Shown one piece after another: positions 1-9,547 of a stretch of DNA of 64,000 bases. Under the pieces are notes generated by a model, which worked only from the letters and a program-made list of their open reading frames with translations, was not told where the DNA came from and made no database searches. Every line of letters begins with the position of its first letter. The stretch's first letter is position 1. The position numbers and the translations under genes were made by a program. Location: NCBI GenBank assembly GCA_900542495.1, contig UQNW01000003.1:139921-203920 (forward strand). Direction: 5' to 3'. Source of the DNA: an uncultured Roseburia sp. GTDB taxonomy: Bacteria > Bacillota > Clostridia > Lachnospirales > Lachnospiraceae.

Positions 1-600
1 ATCAAAAAATTTTCCAGTATGGTCTTCTCTGGAACCTGCCCAATATTTCAATCCAAATTTATTTTCAATAGCAATCAGCAGTTTTCCATCTTCTTTCAAA
101 TATCCACTGATTTTTTTTAAAAAGGCAGCAAATGGATGTTTGTCATCCGTGTAATAACCGGCATATTCCAATACTCCGATTAATGTAATATAATCATACT
201 TTTCTTTCAAAACAACATCATTGAAATTTCCAACCATAATTGTAAGATTATCGTATTCTTTATTACGATTTGCATTAATCAATGATCTGCGTTTAGAAAG
301 ATCTACACTTGTCACATGCTTTGCATTTCTGCAAAGTACTCCACTGATAGCTCCACATCCTGCCCCAATTTCAAGTACAGATGCATCTTTTTTAAAAGGA
401 TACCACTCCAATATATTTTGTCTGACAGGTGAAAAATGATATAACACTGGCCACCGGTCATCTTCTGCAAGTATCTTCTCTACGTCTGGTTCTTCCATAA
501 TAAGCTGTAACAGATCATTCTCGATGTCCCCGTCACTATATTGATCCTGTCCATTATAAAATGTATAATCTAACGTTACTTTTCCAATCTGCTCTGTCAT
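1..600 (-). CDS. Class I SAM-dependent methyltransferase, 3' part beyond window
   Basis: The reading frame starts at the ATG complementary to 598-600 and stays open for 200 codons to the window edge, so the C-terminus is missing. About residues 85-100 carry the glycine-rich SAM-binding motif I (LEIGAGCGAISG), followed by an acidic strand end (TSVDLS), as in class I methyltransferases. It lies 38 bp downstream of a large glycosyltransferase, at the distal end of the polysaccharide cluster. It may methylate a sugar or cap a chain, but the substrate cannot be told from this fragment. The family call is secure, the role is inference. Confidence 0.85.
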   Translation of the reverse strand, partial: MTEQIGKVTLDYTFYNGQDQYSDGDIENDLLQLIMEEPDVEKILAEDDRWPVLYHFSPVRQNILEWYPFKKDASVLEIGAGCGAISGVLCRNAKHVTSVDLSKRRSLINANRNKEYDNLTIMVGNFNDVVLKEKYDYITLIGVLEYAGYYTDDKHPFAAFLKKISGYLKEDGKLLIAIENKFGLKYWAGSREDHTGKFFD

Positions 601-638
601 AGAACCTCTTTTCTATAGTTATCTACAACTATTATTTT

Positions 639-3600
639 TTACCCAAGAATCTCCTTGATATCCTTTATAAAATCAAATACATGCTCATTTTTTACATATA
701 ATGGATTCGCTGTCATATGTTCTACCTGCGGTCTGTAAGCTTTACAGATTTCAGTCAGATGTGTTGCAATGTTCATTGGACTGATATTATCCAGTGATAC
801 CATGTTATCATTGAAATCCTTAAGATCTTTATTCGCATAAGTATTCGTGATCGTCTTTACATCAAATACTGACATCTCAAGTGGCGGATAACTTGGATGT
901 GGTGAACACATCAGTGAAATTCCTGCGTAAGTTTCCTGCAAAGTCCGCGCATATTCTTCAATTGTAAGCTTTCCAACGGAGACAAGCTCTTTGCCGTTTC
1001 CAAGCGGAATTGAACGGTGCATCTCCCCTGCCGAAAGAATCTCCCATTCCTCAATATCCGGCTGCATCATCACCCATTTTTTCAGAGCCGCTACTACAAG
1101 GTTAAATGCATTACGCTCCGTACCTGGACGTCCATAAACAAGAATCTGTTTTTTCTTATCAACCTGTGCAGGCATTTGTTCTAACGCTTTTCTTAATCCA
1201 TCATTTAAGACAGGATCAAATGCAAAGCTATGTGTAAAATGGTAATGATTTTCATTGAAGAATTCTTTCAACAACATACTGTTAAAAATTGCAATTGTTG
1301 GATAATCACTTTTGTAGGTAGAATCTGCAAGCAGGTACTTCGTAGACCAGGAGTAAAATCCTGGCTCATAATCCTGAATAAAATAGAGAAAAATATTTGG
1401 TTTGATTCCAAATGTATTTTCAAATCCAACATAAGCATCCTGACAACAATACGCTGTCCACCAGCCAGTAAATAAGAAATAGTCATTCTCTGACACCGGA
1501 ATACTGCGGTTAAAACGATTGCTGTATGGAATAATCTGTTTTGCAACGAGAGAATCATCTTCTGCTTTTACAAATGTATACTCATCGGAATATTTTTTAA
1601 TGGCTGCTTTGTCTGGCTCTGCGTCTACTAAAATAATACGTGCATCATAGCCTAATGCTTTCACTAAAGTATCGAAAAACTTCAGTGCAGTTGAGATTCC
1701 ACCAAAGACATGCTCTGCATTGATAGACGGAACCAGAAGGTTCATTCTGCGGTTCGGATATTCTATCTTACGGAAAGTGTATGGTGTAATTTCATATACA
1801 TTCGTATCCAATTGTGGAAGTCCGGTTTCTCTTTTTCTCTTCAGAAGCATTTTTTCCTCCTGCTCTTTGACAGTCTGCTGCACCGCGGCACAAATTTTGG
1901 GCTGACAACAATAATAATCAAGATTTCTATTATAATATGGATCTCCGTTTTTCCGGTAGGTCTTATACATCTGATCCGACAAATCAAAGTCAATCTGTGG
2001 GATTTTACTTGCATCCCTGCTCTTAGATTCATAATGATACAGACAAACATTTGGATCGTAGATATTCACGAGTCCATGCTGGTTTGCACGAAGTGCAAGT
2101 TCAATATCGCTTCCACATACAATGAATTTCTCATCAAATCCACCGATTTTCTCAATTGTCGCCTTCGAAACTGCAAGACAGGCTCCCGTTACCGCCGAAA
2201 CATTTCTTGTTACCATCGGTGACACAAATGGCGATCCATAGTGCTGCGGTTTCATTCCCTTGAATACATGATCAGCCCAGCCACCCATTCCAATAACTAC
2301 TCCTGCATGCTGGATCGTATTATCTTCATATAAAAGCAATCCACCGACAACACCAACATCTTTTCGTATAGCTTTCTCTACCAGTCTTGTAAGCCATTCC
2401 GGTTCAATAACTTCTACATCATTATTCAAACATACATAGACATCTCCGGTTGCGAACTTCATTCCATAATTATTAAGCCTTGACCAGTTAAACTCAAACG
2501 CCGCATCTTTCACGATGACATTGTCATGTTCTTCTTTCACCTTCTTCAGATAAGTAAAAGTCTCTTCCCTCTCAGAATTGTTATTTAAAATAATAATCTC
2601 AAAATTTTTATAAGTTGTCTTCGCAAAAATACTGTCAATTGCAGCCTTTAACAAATCTGCATGATCTTTAATCGGAATAATAATGGAAACCTTCGGTTCC
2701 TCATTCATGTGATATCTCACATCATAGACAAACAAATTCTCTGTCTCATTTGCAGTCGCTGCTCCTTTGCCATAAACACGATCTAAATGTTCCTGAATCG
2801 CATTAAGTCCTGCTGTCTGTGCATATGGCTTTGACTCCGGGTTGGCTGCTGTGGAGCTCGGAAGATCTCTCCAATGATAAAGTATCTCAGGGACATGTCC
2901 AATCTTGTCCGTCATCTCTGTCATTCGAAGTAACAGATCATAATCCTGGCTTCCGTTGAACTCACCGCGAAATCCACCCACTTTTTCAAATAAGGACTTC
3001 TTGAATCCAATCAAATGTCCTAAATACATCTGGCTCAGGAAAAGATCTGGAGACCAGTCAGGTTTACATAATGGATCTCTCGTTTTTCCTTTCGCATCAA
3101 TAATATCCATATCGCTGTATATGATCTCAGAACCTTCTTTTTTTATCTTCTGATAAAATTCATGTAATGCAGACGGTGCAAGCTCATCATCATTATCCAT
3201 AAGAAGGATATACTCTCCGGATGCAAGCGCTGCTGCCGCATTGGTTGCTCCTGAAATTCCCTGATTTTTTTCTAATAATTTAATTTTAATCCGGCTATTT
3301 TTCATTGCAGATAAGTACTCTCTTACCTCCTGCTTTGTAGAACAGTCATCTGCAATGCAAATCTCCCAGTTTTTGTAATTCTGCTTTTCTATAGATTCAA
3401 TCGCCTTATCAAGCCACTTAATTTCTACATTATATACAGGCATTACAATGGAAAAAAGAATCTCTCCACTATAATTTTTTAATTTTTCTTTCTTCACTCT
3501 GCCGTATCCAGGTTCATAATTTACACTGGCAGATAAACGCTGTTTAAAGATTTCCGGTCCCTGATTTTTTAAAACTTTTAATCCTTTTTTTATTTTCTGA

Positions 3601-3653
3601 GGATTTCTTACTCCCTCTTTTATAATTGCTGCAAGCTTCTGTGTTCTTCCCAT
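639..3653 (-). CDS. Multidomain glycosyltransferase (GT2-GT2-WsaF-like)
   Basis: This 1004-residue protein has three glycosyltransferase units. A GT2 domain starts near residue 66 (FSIVMPVYN, then DNDDE as the metal-binding acidic motif), a second GT2 starts near residue 320 (VSIIIPIKDH, later NNDVEV), and from about residue 634 there is a region resembling the rhamnosyltransferase WsaF (NLLVPSINAEHVFGG). No signal peptide or membrane segment is visible, so it should act on the cytoplasmic side. Its place after the ABC exporter and the dTDP-rhamnose genes suggests that it builds a rhamnose-containing chain before export. The specificity of each domain is inference. Confidence 0.85.
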   Translation of the reverse strand: MGRTQKLAAIIKEGVRNPQKIKKGLKVLKNQGPEIFKQRLSASVNYEPGYGRVKKEKLKNYSGEILFSIVMPVYNVEIKWLDKAIESIEKQNYKNWEICIADDCSTKQEVREYLSAMKNSRIKIKLLEKNQGISGATNAAAALASGEYILLMDNDDELAPSALHEFYQKIKKEGSEIIYSDMDIIDAKGKTRDPLCKPDWSPDLFLSQMYLGHLIGFKKSLFEKVGGFRGEFNGSQDYDLLLRMTEMTDKIGHVPEILYHWRDLPSSTAANPESKPYAQTAGLNAIQEHLDRVYGKGAATANETENLFVYDVRYHMNEEPKVSIIIPIKDHADLLKAAIDSIFAKTTYKNFEIIILNNNSEREETFTYLKKVKEEHDNVIVKDAAFEFNWSRLNNYGMKFATGDVYVCLNNDVEVIEPEWLTRLVEKAIRKDVGVVGGLLLYEDNTIQHAGVVIGMGGWADHVFKGMKPQHYGSPFVSPMVTRNVSAVTGACLAVSKATIEKIGGFDEKFIVCGSDIELALRANQHGLVNIYDPNVCLYHYESKSRDASKIPQIDFDLSDQMYKTYRKNGDPYYNRNLDYYCCQPKICAAVQQTVKEQEEKMLLKRKRETGLPQLDTNVYEITPYTFRKIEYPNRRMNLLVPSINAEHVFGGISTALKFFDTLVKALGYDARIILVDAEPDKAAIKKYSDEYTFVKAEDDSLVAKQIIPYSNRFNRSIPVSENDYFLFTGWWTAYCCQDAYVGFENTFGIKPNIFLYFIQDYEPGFYSWSTKYLLADSTYKSDYPTIAIFNSMLLKEFFNENHYHFTHSFAFDPVLNDGLRKALEQMPAQVDKKKQILVYGRPGTERNAFNLVVAALKKWVMMQPDIEEWEILSAGEMHRSIPLGNGKELVSVGKLTIEEYARTLQETYAGISLMCSPHPSYPPLEMSVFDVKTITNTYANKDLKDFNDNMVSLDNISPMNIATHLTEICKAYRPQVEHMTANPLYVKNEHVFDFIKDIKEILG

Positions 3654-3721
3654 AATGCTCCTTTTTATATACAGCGATTCCTATCATCGCTGATTTTACT
3701 CGCTGTTCGCCTTCCCATAGC

Positions 3722-4987
3722 CTACTCTTCATTACAACTTACTATCGAGTTCAAATCAAAATACCCAACAGTAACTTTTTTAGATAAAACCTGTATACAA
3801 CAAATATCATATAATCTGTGATGAACTTCTAATTCGTCACCATTATATCCTGTACATCCTAACTGTAGCAGATACTGTCCTTTTTGAAATGGCAATTTTT
3901 GTCTGAATGATACTGTAAGTGTCGTCCCTGCCTCTATCAGTCCAGGCTCTAACCCTTCAATAAGTGAATTGGTTCCGGTAAGATCTGTTCCCTTTAAATC
4001 CCGGATTGTAAATGCAAAAATTGGATTTAGCACATCCTCATGAAACTGTACCTTTAATTTCAAAACACACTCTTCGAATTTAGAAACAGTATTCGTAATC
4101 TTTCCTGTTGCATCGAAAATTCCAAAGTCAATAATCTCTGCCTTTTTATCGCCATACTCCTGCTTATCCGGATTTAAAATCATGGATTCTTTCCATGCAA
4201 CTCCTTCTATTGCTGCATGACCGTCTTCTTTTTTCGGGCTGTCTTCCATCTTTGATTCTGCCATTACCCTTTTGTAAAGATCGATCATGTCCTTTGGTTT
4301 ACCCTCTGCAAGCTTTACCCCTTTATTCAAAAGGACAACTCTGTCACAGTATTTTCCAATGCTCCCCAGATCATGGCTAACAAAAAGAATGGTCTTTCCC
4401 ATTTTCTTAAATTCTTCAAATTTGTGATAACATTTCGTCTGAAAAAATACATCCCCAACCGAAAGTGCTTCATCGACAATAAGGATTTCTGGCTCAATAT
4501 TGATTGCAACTGCAAATGCAAGACGTACAAACATACCGCTGGAATATGTTTTGACCGGCTGATTTACAAAATCACCAATATCTGCAAAATCTAAAATATC
4601 CTGCAGCTTTTCATCTATCTCTTCTTTGGTAAAACCAATCATGGTTCCATTCAGATAAATATTTTCAATTCCGGTATATTCCATATTAAATCCGGCGCCA
4701 AGTTCTAACAACGCAGAAATACGCCCATTTACTTTGACTTCCCCATCGGTTGGATTCAAAACTCCAGTGATGATCTTTAAAATTGTAGATTTTCCTGAAC
4801 CATTTGTTCCAATAATGCCAACTGTCTCTCCCTGACCAACCTGAAAAGATACATCATTCAATGCGTAATGCTCTTTTCCAAGTGGTTTTTTTGAAAATCC
4901 TAATGCATCTTTCAAGCGATCCCGGTTTCTGTCATATAATTTATATATTTTTTTTACATGTTCTACTGAAATTGCGATGTTATCCAT
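3722..4987 (-). CDS. ABC transporter ATP-binding protein, polysaccharide export (Wzt/TagH type)
   Basis: The 421-residue protein has Walker A (GTNGSGKST, about residue 57), the ABC signature (YSSGMFVRLA, about 146) and Walker B (ILIVDEALS, about 167). The last 165 residues form an extra beta-rich region of the kind that in Wzt proteins binds the polysaccharide chain end. It lies 12 bp downstream of the permease, with which it should form the exporter. Length and the C-terminal extension favour an O-antigen or cell-wall-glycan exporter over a plain teichoic acid TagH, but both belong to the same family. Confidence 0.93.
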   Translation of the reverse strand: MDNIAISVEHVKKIYKLYDRNRDRLKDALGFSKKPLGKEHYALNDVSFQVGQGETVGIIGTNGSGKSTILKIITGVLNPTDGEVKVNGRISALLELGAGFNMEYTGIENIYLNGTMIGFTKEEIDEKLQDILDFADIGDFVNQPVKTYSSGMFVRLAFAVAINIEPEILIVDEALSVGDVFFQTKCYHKFEEFKKMGKTILFVSHDLGSIGKYCDRVVLLNKGVKLAEGKPKDMIDLYKRVMAESKMEDSPKKEDGHAAIEGVAWKESMILNPDKQEYGDKKAEIIDFGIFDATGKITNTVSKFEECVLKLKVQFHEDVLNPIFAFTIRDLKGTDLTGTNSLIEGLEPGLIEAGTTLTVSFRQKLPFQKGQYLLQLGCTGYNGDELEVHHRLYDICCIQVLSKKVTVGYFDLNSIVSCNEE

Positions 4988-4999
4988 GCAGTTACCTTT

Positions 5000-5830
5000 C
5001 TATAACACATCTGCAAAATGTGGCTTTAATTTTTTGAATATTTTTGTCCCGATTATGAATAATACAATTGTAAGTATCCAATAATAAATTGTCATGCCTG
5101 GTTGTTCCCAAAATCCAGCCTTATTGATCAAAGAATCCCTATATCCTGCCACAATATAATACATTGGATTTAACTTTAAAATTGTAATCAGAATCGGATT
5201 CAATTCCATCCCATCAATATTCCACATAATTGGTGTCATCCAGACGCCTATCTGCAAAATAATGTTAATGATCTGTCCAAGATCTTTGAAAAATACTACT
5301 ATTGCAGATGTTGCATATATCAGTCCTAATAAAAGAATCATCATCGCAAAGGTATAATATAACATTTGCAATGTATACAAATCCGGATAATACCCATAAC
5401 ACGCATATAAAACAATTGTAAATACAATAAAAAACAAATGCACAAACAAAGCCGATATCAATTTAATAATTGGTAAGATATCAATCTGAAATACTACCTT
5501 TTTTACCAGATAGCTATACTCCATCAGCGCATTTGTTCCGCCGCTCAGTACCTCCTGAAAGAAAAACCATGGTACAAGTCCTGCTATCAGCCACAAAACA
5601 AAAGGTGCTGTAATTCCCGATCTGAGATTAATGCCACTTGCATGCATTCCCTTTTCAAATACAAACCAATATACCAATACTGTTACAATCGGCTGGACAA
5701 AAGCCCAGATAATTCCCAGATAGGATCCTGCAAATCTGGTTTTAAAATCATTCTTTGACAAGTCCCATATTAATTTTCGATTACTTATTATTTCTTTCAG
5801 CATATTGGCTTGTTTTATTTCCGTTGGCAT
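5000..5830 (-). CDS. ABC-2 type polysaccharide export permease (Wzm/TagG type)
   Basis: This 276-residue integral membrane protein has about six hydrophobic segments and the conserved early motif KNDFKTRFAGSYLGIIWAF typical of Wzm/TagG/RfbD permeases. It moves a lipid-linked glycan across the cytoplasmic membrane together with the ATPase encoded just downstream. It lies between rfbC and the ATPase gene in one continuous minus-strand run, which supports a role in exporting a rhamnose-containing polymer. Confidence 0.93.
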   Translation of the reverse strand: MPTEIKQANMLKEIISNRKLIWDLSKNDFKTRFAGSYLGIIWAFVQPIVTVLVYWFVFEKGMHASGINLRSGITAPFVLWLIAGLVPWFFFQEVLSGGTNALMEYSYLVKKVVFQIDILPIIKLISALFVHLFFIVFTIVLYACYGYYPDLYTLQMLYYTFAMMILLLGLIYATSAIVVFFKDLGQIINIILQIGVWMTPIMWNIDGMELNPILITILKLNPMYYIVAGYRDSLINKAGFWEQPGMTIYYWILTIVLFIIGTKIFKKLKPHFADVL

Positions 5831-5866
5831 GCTTTTCCTCTAACTTTCATTCTCTTAAGCTATAAC

Positions 5867-6442
5867 TTATTTACGGTTTTTGACATATTCTGAGATTCCA
5901 CTCCATACTTTATCCTTATCAGATAATGTAAGATCCGCCTCAGTCATTCCTTCCGGCATCGGCCATTCCACACCGATCTCCGGGTCTTTCCACAACAGTC
6001 CGCCCTCATCATTTGGATGATAAAAATCTGTTACCTTATAACAGAATTCTGCATAATCGGACAATACGATAAATCCATGGGCAAATCCCTTTGGAATAAA
6101 GAACTGTTTCTTATTCTCTGCAGATAAAGTTACACCAAACCATTTGCCAAATGTCTCTGAACCCTCGCGCAGATCGACTGCAACGTCATACACCTCTCCG
6201 TTTACCACACGCACCAGCTTGTCCTGTGGATAATTAATCTGAAAATGTAATCCTCTTAATACGCCTTTTTTGGATGCAGACTGATTATCCTGTACAAATT
6301 CACAGTCAATTCCTGCCTCTTTGAAATCATTGTAATTATAAGTCTCCATGAAATATCCACGGGCATCCCCAAATACGGTCGGCTCGATCACTTTTAATCC
6401 TGCAATTCCATTGCAATTGTCTGTTACTTTTATTTTTCCCAT
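5867..6442 (-). CDS. rfbC: dTDP-4-dehydrorhamnose 3,5-epimerase
   Basis: RmlC/RfbC converts dTDP-4-keto-6-deoxyglucose to dTDP-4-keto-L-rhamnose, the third step of dTDP-L-rhamnose synthesis. The 191-residue length fits the family. The sequence has the early motif FGDARGYFMETYN, the catalytic-histidine motif KGVLRGLHFQ (about residues 58-67) and the cupin strand IPKGFAHGF. It lies between rfbA and the exporter genes. The assignment is firm from the motifs and from the complete rfbDBAC set nearby. Confidence 0.97.
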   Translation of the reverse strand: MGKIKVTDNCNGIAGLKVIEPTVFGDARGYFMETYNYNDFKEAGIDCEFVQDNQSASKKGVLRGLHFQINYPQDKLVRVVNGEVYDVAVDLREGSETFGKWFGVTLSAENKKQFFIPKGFAHGFIVLSDYAEFCYKVTDFYHPNDEGGLLWKDPEIGVEWPMPEGMTEADLTLSDKDKVWSGISEYVKNRK

Positions 6443-6494
6443 TTTTTATACTTCCTTTTCGAATCTTTTTTATCCATAGATGAAAATAAAGACT

Positions 6495-7373
6495 TTATAA
6501 TCCCTCTGCAATTTCCATCAGATATTTTCCATAATCTGTCTTCAATAATGGCTGTGCAAGTTTCACAAGCTGCTCTTTGTCAATGAACCCCCGCTTGTAA
6601 GCAATTTCCTCGATACAGGAGATATATAATCCCTGACGTTTCTGGAATGCTGACACGAAATCTGCCGCTGCAAGAAGCATATCATGATTTCCGGTGTCTA
6701 ACCATGCAAATCCTCTTCCCAATGTTTCAACATTTAAAGTTCCACGGTTCAGATATTCATTATTTACGCTTGTGATCTCTATCTCCCCCCTTGCGGATGG
6801 TTTTACATTCTTTGCAATCTCAACTACATCATTGTCATAGAAATAGAGTCCCGGTACTGCATAGTTTGACTTCGGATTTTCCGGTTTTTCCTCGATGGAC
6901 AGTGCTTTTCCATTCTCATCAAATTCTACAACCCCATATTCTCTCGGGTCTCTTACATAATAGCCAAAAATGGTTGCGCCGGCTTCATTTTCTGTACGCT
7001 CAGCTGCGCTCCGAAGAACTTTTGAGAAGCTCTGTCCGTAAAAAATATTGTCTCCTAATACCAATGCCACTGCATCTTTTCCAATAAATTTTTCACCGAT
7101 AATAAATGCATCAGCAAGTCCTCTTGGCTGTTCCTGTATCGCATACTCAAATCTCATTCCAAGCTGTGATCCATCCCCTAATAACTCCTCAAACACCGGC
7201 AGATCCCTTGGTGTAGAAATAATCAGTACTTCTCTGATTCCAGCAAGCATTAAAGTTGATAAAGGATAGTAAATCATTGGTTTATCATAAACCGGCATGA
7301 TCTGCTTTGAAATTGCTTTTGTCAATGGGTATAAACGTGTTCCGGATCCTCCGGCTAAAATAATTCCTTTCAT
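6495..7373 (-). CDS. rfbA: Glucose-1-phosphate thymidylyltransferase
   Basis: RmlA/RfbA makes dTDP-glucose from dTTP and glucose-1-phosphate, the first and usually feedback-regulated step to dTDP-rhamnose. The 292-residue protein begins with the nucleotidyltransferase signature [11 protein letters not shown] and contains [23 protein letters not shown] and the C-terminal WLDTGNHD segment, all typical of the family. An AGGAGG site lies a few bases before the ATG. The 100-bp gap from rfbB contains a stem-loop described separately. Confidence 0.98.
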   Translation of the reverse strand: MKGIILAGGSGTRLYPLTKAISKQIMPVYDKPMIYYPLSTLMLAGIREVLIISTPRDLPVFEELLGDGSQLGMRFEYAIQEQPRGLADAFIIGEKFIGKDAVALVLGDNIFYGQSFSKVLRSAAERTENEAGATIFGYYVRDPREYGVVEFDENGKALSIEEKPENPKSNYAVPGLYFYDNDVVEIAKNVKPSARGEIEITSVNNEYLNRGTLNVETLGRGFAWLDTGNHDMLLAAADFVSAFQKRQGLYISCIEEIAYKRGFIDKEQLVKLAQPLLKTDYGKYLMEIAEGL

Positions 7374-7427
7374 TTTTCATCCTCCTGAAAAAAATGCATT
7401 TTATCACTTTTTAGTAAAACGCAAACA

Positions 7428-7460
7428 AGCAGTATCATCCGACCTACGGACGGTACTGCT
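7428..7460 (-). promoter_or_regulatory. Stem-loop between rfbB and rfbA
   Basis: AGCAGTA and TACTGCT pair over seven bases, and an inner helix (CGTCCG with CGGATG, one G-T pair) extends the stem around a five-base loop. Read on the minus strand it is followed by a weak, interrupted T-run. It may be a partial terminator that tunes expression between rfbB and rfbA, or an mRNA processing site. Only the fold is visible. Confidence 0.45.
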
Positions 7461-7473
7461 ATTTGTGCCATTA

Positions 7474-8559
7474 TTATTTTCCCTGATACATATCTTCATA
7501 ATATTTCTGATAATCACCACTGGTAACGTTGTTCATCCAGTCTTCATGTTCTAAATACCAGGCGATGGTCTTCTTAATTCCATCCTTGAACATCGTCTCC
7601 GGTTCCCAGCCTATCTCAGCTTTTATCTTGTCAGGTGCGATCGCATATCTACGATCGTGTCCCTTGCGATCCTCAACATATGTGATCAAATCTTTGCTTA
7701 CATTTACTTTTCTTGGATCAGTATCAGGAAGAATTTCCTGTAGAGTCTCAATGATAATATTGATAATCTCAATATTACGCTTTTCATTATGTCCGCCAAT
7801 ATTGTAAGACTCACCAAGCTTTCCATGTTCCTGAACCATGTCGATTCCCTTTGCATGATCATCTACATATAACCAGTCACGGATATTCAATCCATCTCCG
7901 TACACCGGTAATTTCTTTCCGTGCAAAGCATTGTTAATAATTAATGGAATCAACTTCTCCGGGAACTGATATGGTCCATAATTATTAGATGTATTCGTCA
8001 CATTCGCTGGAAAATGATACGTATCAATATAAGCCTTCACTAACATATCAGAAGACGCTTTACTAGCGGAATATGGACTGTGTGGCTGATATGGAGTTGT
8101 CTCATAAAAATAGCTTTTTCCATCATCAGGAAGTGAACCATATACTTCATCTGTCGATACATGAAGGAACTTTTTACCAGTTTTAAAACTGCCATCTGGC
8201 AGCTCCCATGCTTTTTTTGCACAATTAAGCATAACTGCTGTTCCAAGAACATTTGTCTTGACAAAAACTTCCGGATTTTTAATACTTCTGTCAACATGAC
8301 TTTCTGCCGCGAAATGCACAACACGGTCAATATCATTTTCTTCAAAAATCTTCATGATAGCATCCTTGTCCGTGATGTCCGCTTTAATGAAAGTGTAATT
8401 ATCTCTATTTTCAATATCTTTTAAATTCTCCAGATTACCTGCATATGTCAATGCATCTACATTGATAATTCTGATTTCATTATCATATTTGCGAAACATA
8501 TAATGAATGTAGTTCGATCCAATAAATCCAGCTCCTCCAGTTACCAAATAAGTTCTCAT
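7474..8559 (-). CDS. rfbB: dTDP-glucose 4,6-dehydratase
   Basis: RmlB/RfbB performs the NAD-dependent second step of dTDP-L-rhamnose synthesis. The 361-residue extended SDR protein has GGAGFIGSNYIHYMF at the N-terminus, the catalytic STDEVYG motif (about residue 133), and YSASKASSD carrying the catalytic Tyr and Lys (about residue 161). The later motif NGPYQFPEKLIP-like segment (NNYGPYQFPEK) is typical of RmlB. It lies between rfbD and rfbA on the same strand. Confidence 0.97.
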   Translation of the reverse strand: MRTYLVTGGAGFIGSNYIHYMFRKYDNEIRIINVDALTYAGNLENLKDIENRDNYTFIKADITDKDAIMKIFEENDIDRVVHFAAESHVDRSIKNPEVFVKTNVLGTAVMLNCAKKAWELPDGSFKTGKKFLHVSTDEVYGSLPDDGKSYFYETTPYQPHSPYSASKASSDMLVKAYIDTYHFPANVTNTSNNYGPYQFPEKLIPLIINNALHGKKLPVYGDGLNIRDWLYVDDHAKGIDMVQEHGKLGESYNIGGHNEKRNIEIINIIIETLQEILPDTDPRKVNVSKDLITYVEDRKGHDRRYAIAPDKIKAEIGWEPETMFKDGIKKTIAWYLEHEDWMNNVTSGDYQKYYEDMYQGK

Positions 8560-8648
8560 TCTGAGATCCTCCTATCATCACAATTATTTGTCATTTTACC
8601 ATATTTTATATACTAAGACAAGTTTTACACATCTTAGGATTTTATTAA

Positions 8649-9524
8649 CTATTTCAGCTCTGCCATATAAACATCCAATGCGTCTTTCCAGTCAGCCATC
8701 TGATAACCATCCGCTAATCTCATCATATAATTATCCAGAATAGAATATGCCGGCCGGTCAGCCGCTGCCGGATTCATCTGTTTATACTGTTTGCTTGTTA
8801 CATGATTTACCTTTGTGTTTTTTCCTGCTCTTTTGAAAATTTCCTCTGTAAAGTCTGCCCAGTTAGTATCCCCCTCGCAAGTAGCATGATACAGACCATA
8901 ATTTTCCGTTCCCTCAAAATGATGGATTGCCTTTGCAAGCTCTACTGCACTTGTTGGCGATCCAAGCTGATCGCAGACAACACTCACTTCATCATGAGTC
9001 TCCGAAAGGTTCAACATAGTTTTTACAAAGTTTTTTCCATCTCCATATAACCAGGCTGTGCGAAAAATAAAAAAGTGATTTGAGAACTGTTGAACAAATC
9101 TCTCTCCTTCCAATTTTGTCTTGCCATATGCACTGACCGGATTAGGTGCATCAAACTCTGTATAAGGTCTTGTTCCGTTCCCCTCAAATACATAATCTGT
9201 GGAGACATGAATCATTTTTGCACCTACTGCCTCTGCTGCAATACTTAAGTTTCTTGGACCTAATGCATTAATACGATATGCAGCATCCCACTGTTGCTCG
9301 CAGGCATCTACATTGGTGTGTGCAGCACAATTAATAATCACATCCGGTTTTTCCTCACGTACAAGTGATAAAACTTCATCAATTTTAGTAATATCAAGGG
9401 CAATTACGCCTTCCCCTTCCACTACGTCTGTATTGATAAATGTCACATCACTTCCTGCGTATTCTTTGTTGATTGCACGTCCCAGCTGTCCATTACATCC
9501 TGTCACTAATATTTTTTTACTCAT
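8649..9524 (-). CDS. rfbD: dTDP-4-dehydrorhamnose reductase
   Basis: RmlD/RfbD reduces dTDP-4-keto-L-rhamnose to dTDP-L-rhamnose, the final step. The 291-residue protein has the nucleotide-binding motif GCNGQLGRAI near the start, ISTDYVFEG-like VSTDYVFEG, and the catalytic YGKTKLEGE segment near residue 130. It comes first of the four rhamnose genes in the direction of transcription and follows the flippase gene by 23 bp. With rfbB, A and C the pathway is complete in this window. Confidence 0.97.
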   Translation of the reverse strand: MSKKILVTGCNGQLGRAINKEYAGSDVTFINTDVVEGEGVIALDITKIDEVLSLVREEKPDVIINCAAHTNVDACEQQWDAAYRINALGPRNLSIAAEAVGAKMIHVSTDYVFEGNGTRPYTEFDAPNPVSAYGKTKLEGERFVQQFSNHFFIFRTAWLYGDGKNFVKTMLNLSETHDEVSVVCDQLGSPTSAVELAKAIHHFEGTENYGLYHATCEGDTNWADFTEEIFKRAGKNTKVNHVTSKQYKQMNPAAADRPAYSILDNYMMRLADGYQMADWKDALDVYMAELK

Positions 9525-9547
9525 TCTCTCGTTTCCCTCTTTCTTCC

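Noticed and set aside
1268..1558. Small frames inside the large glycosyltransferase gene
   Set aside because: They overlap a long conserved gene in other frames, with no ribosome site or domain.
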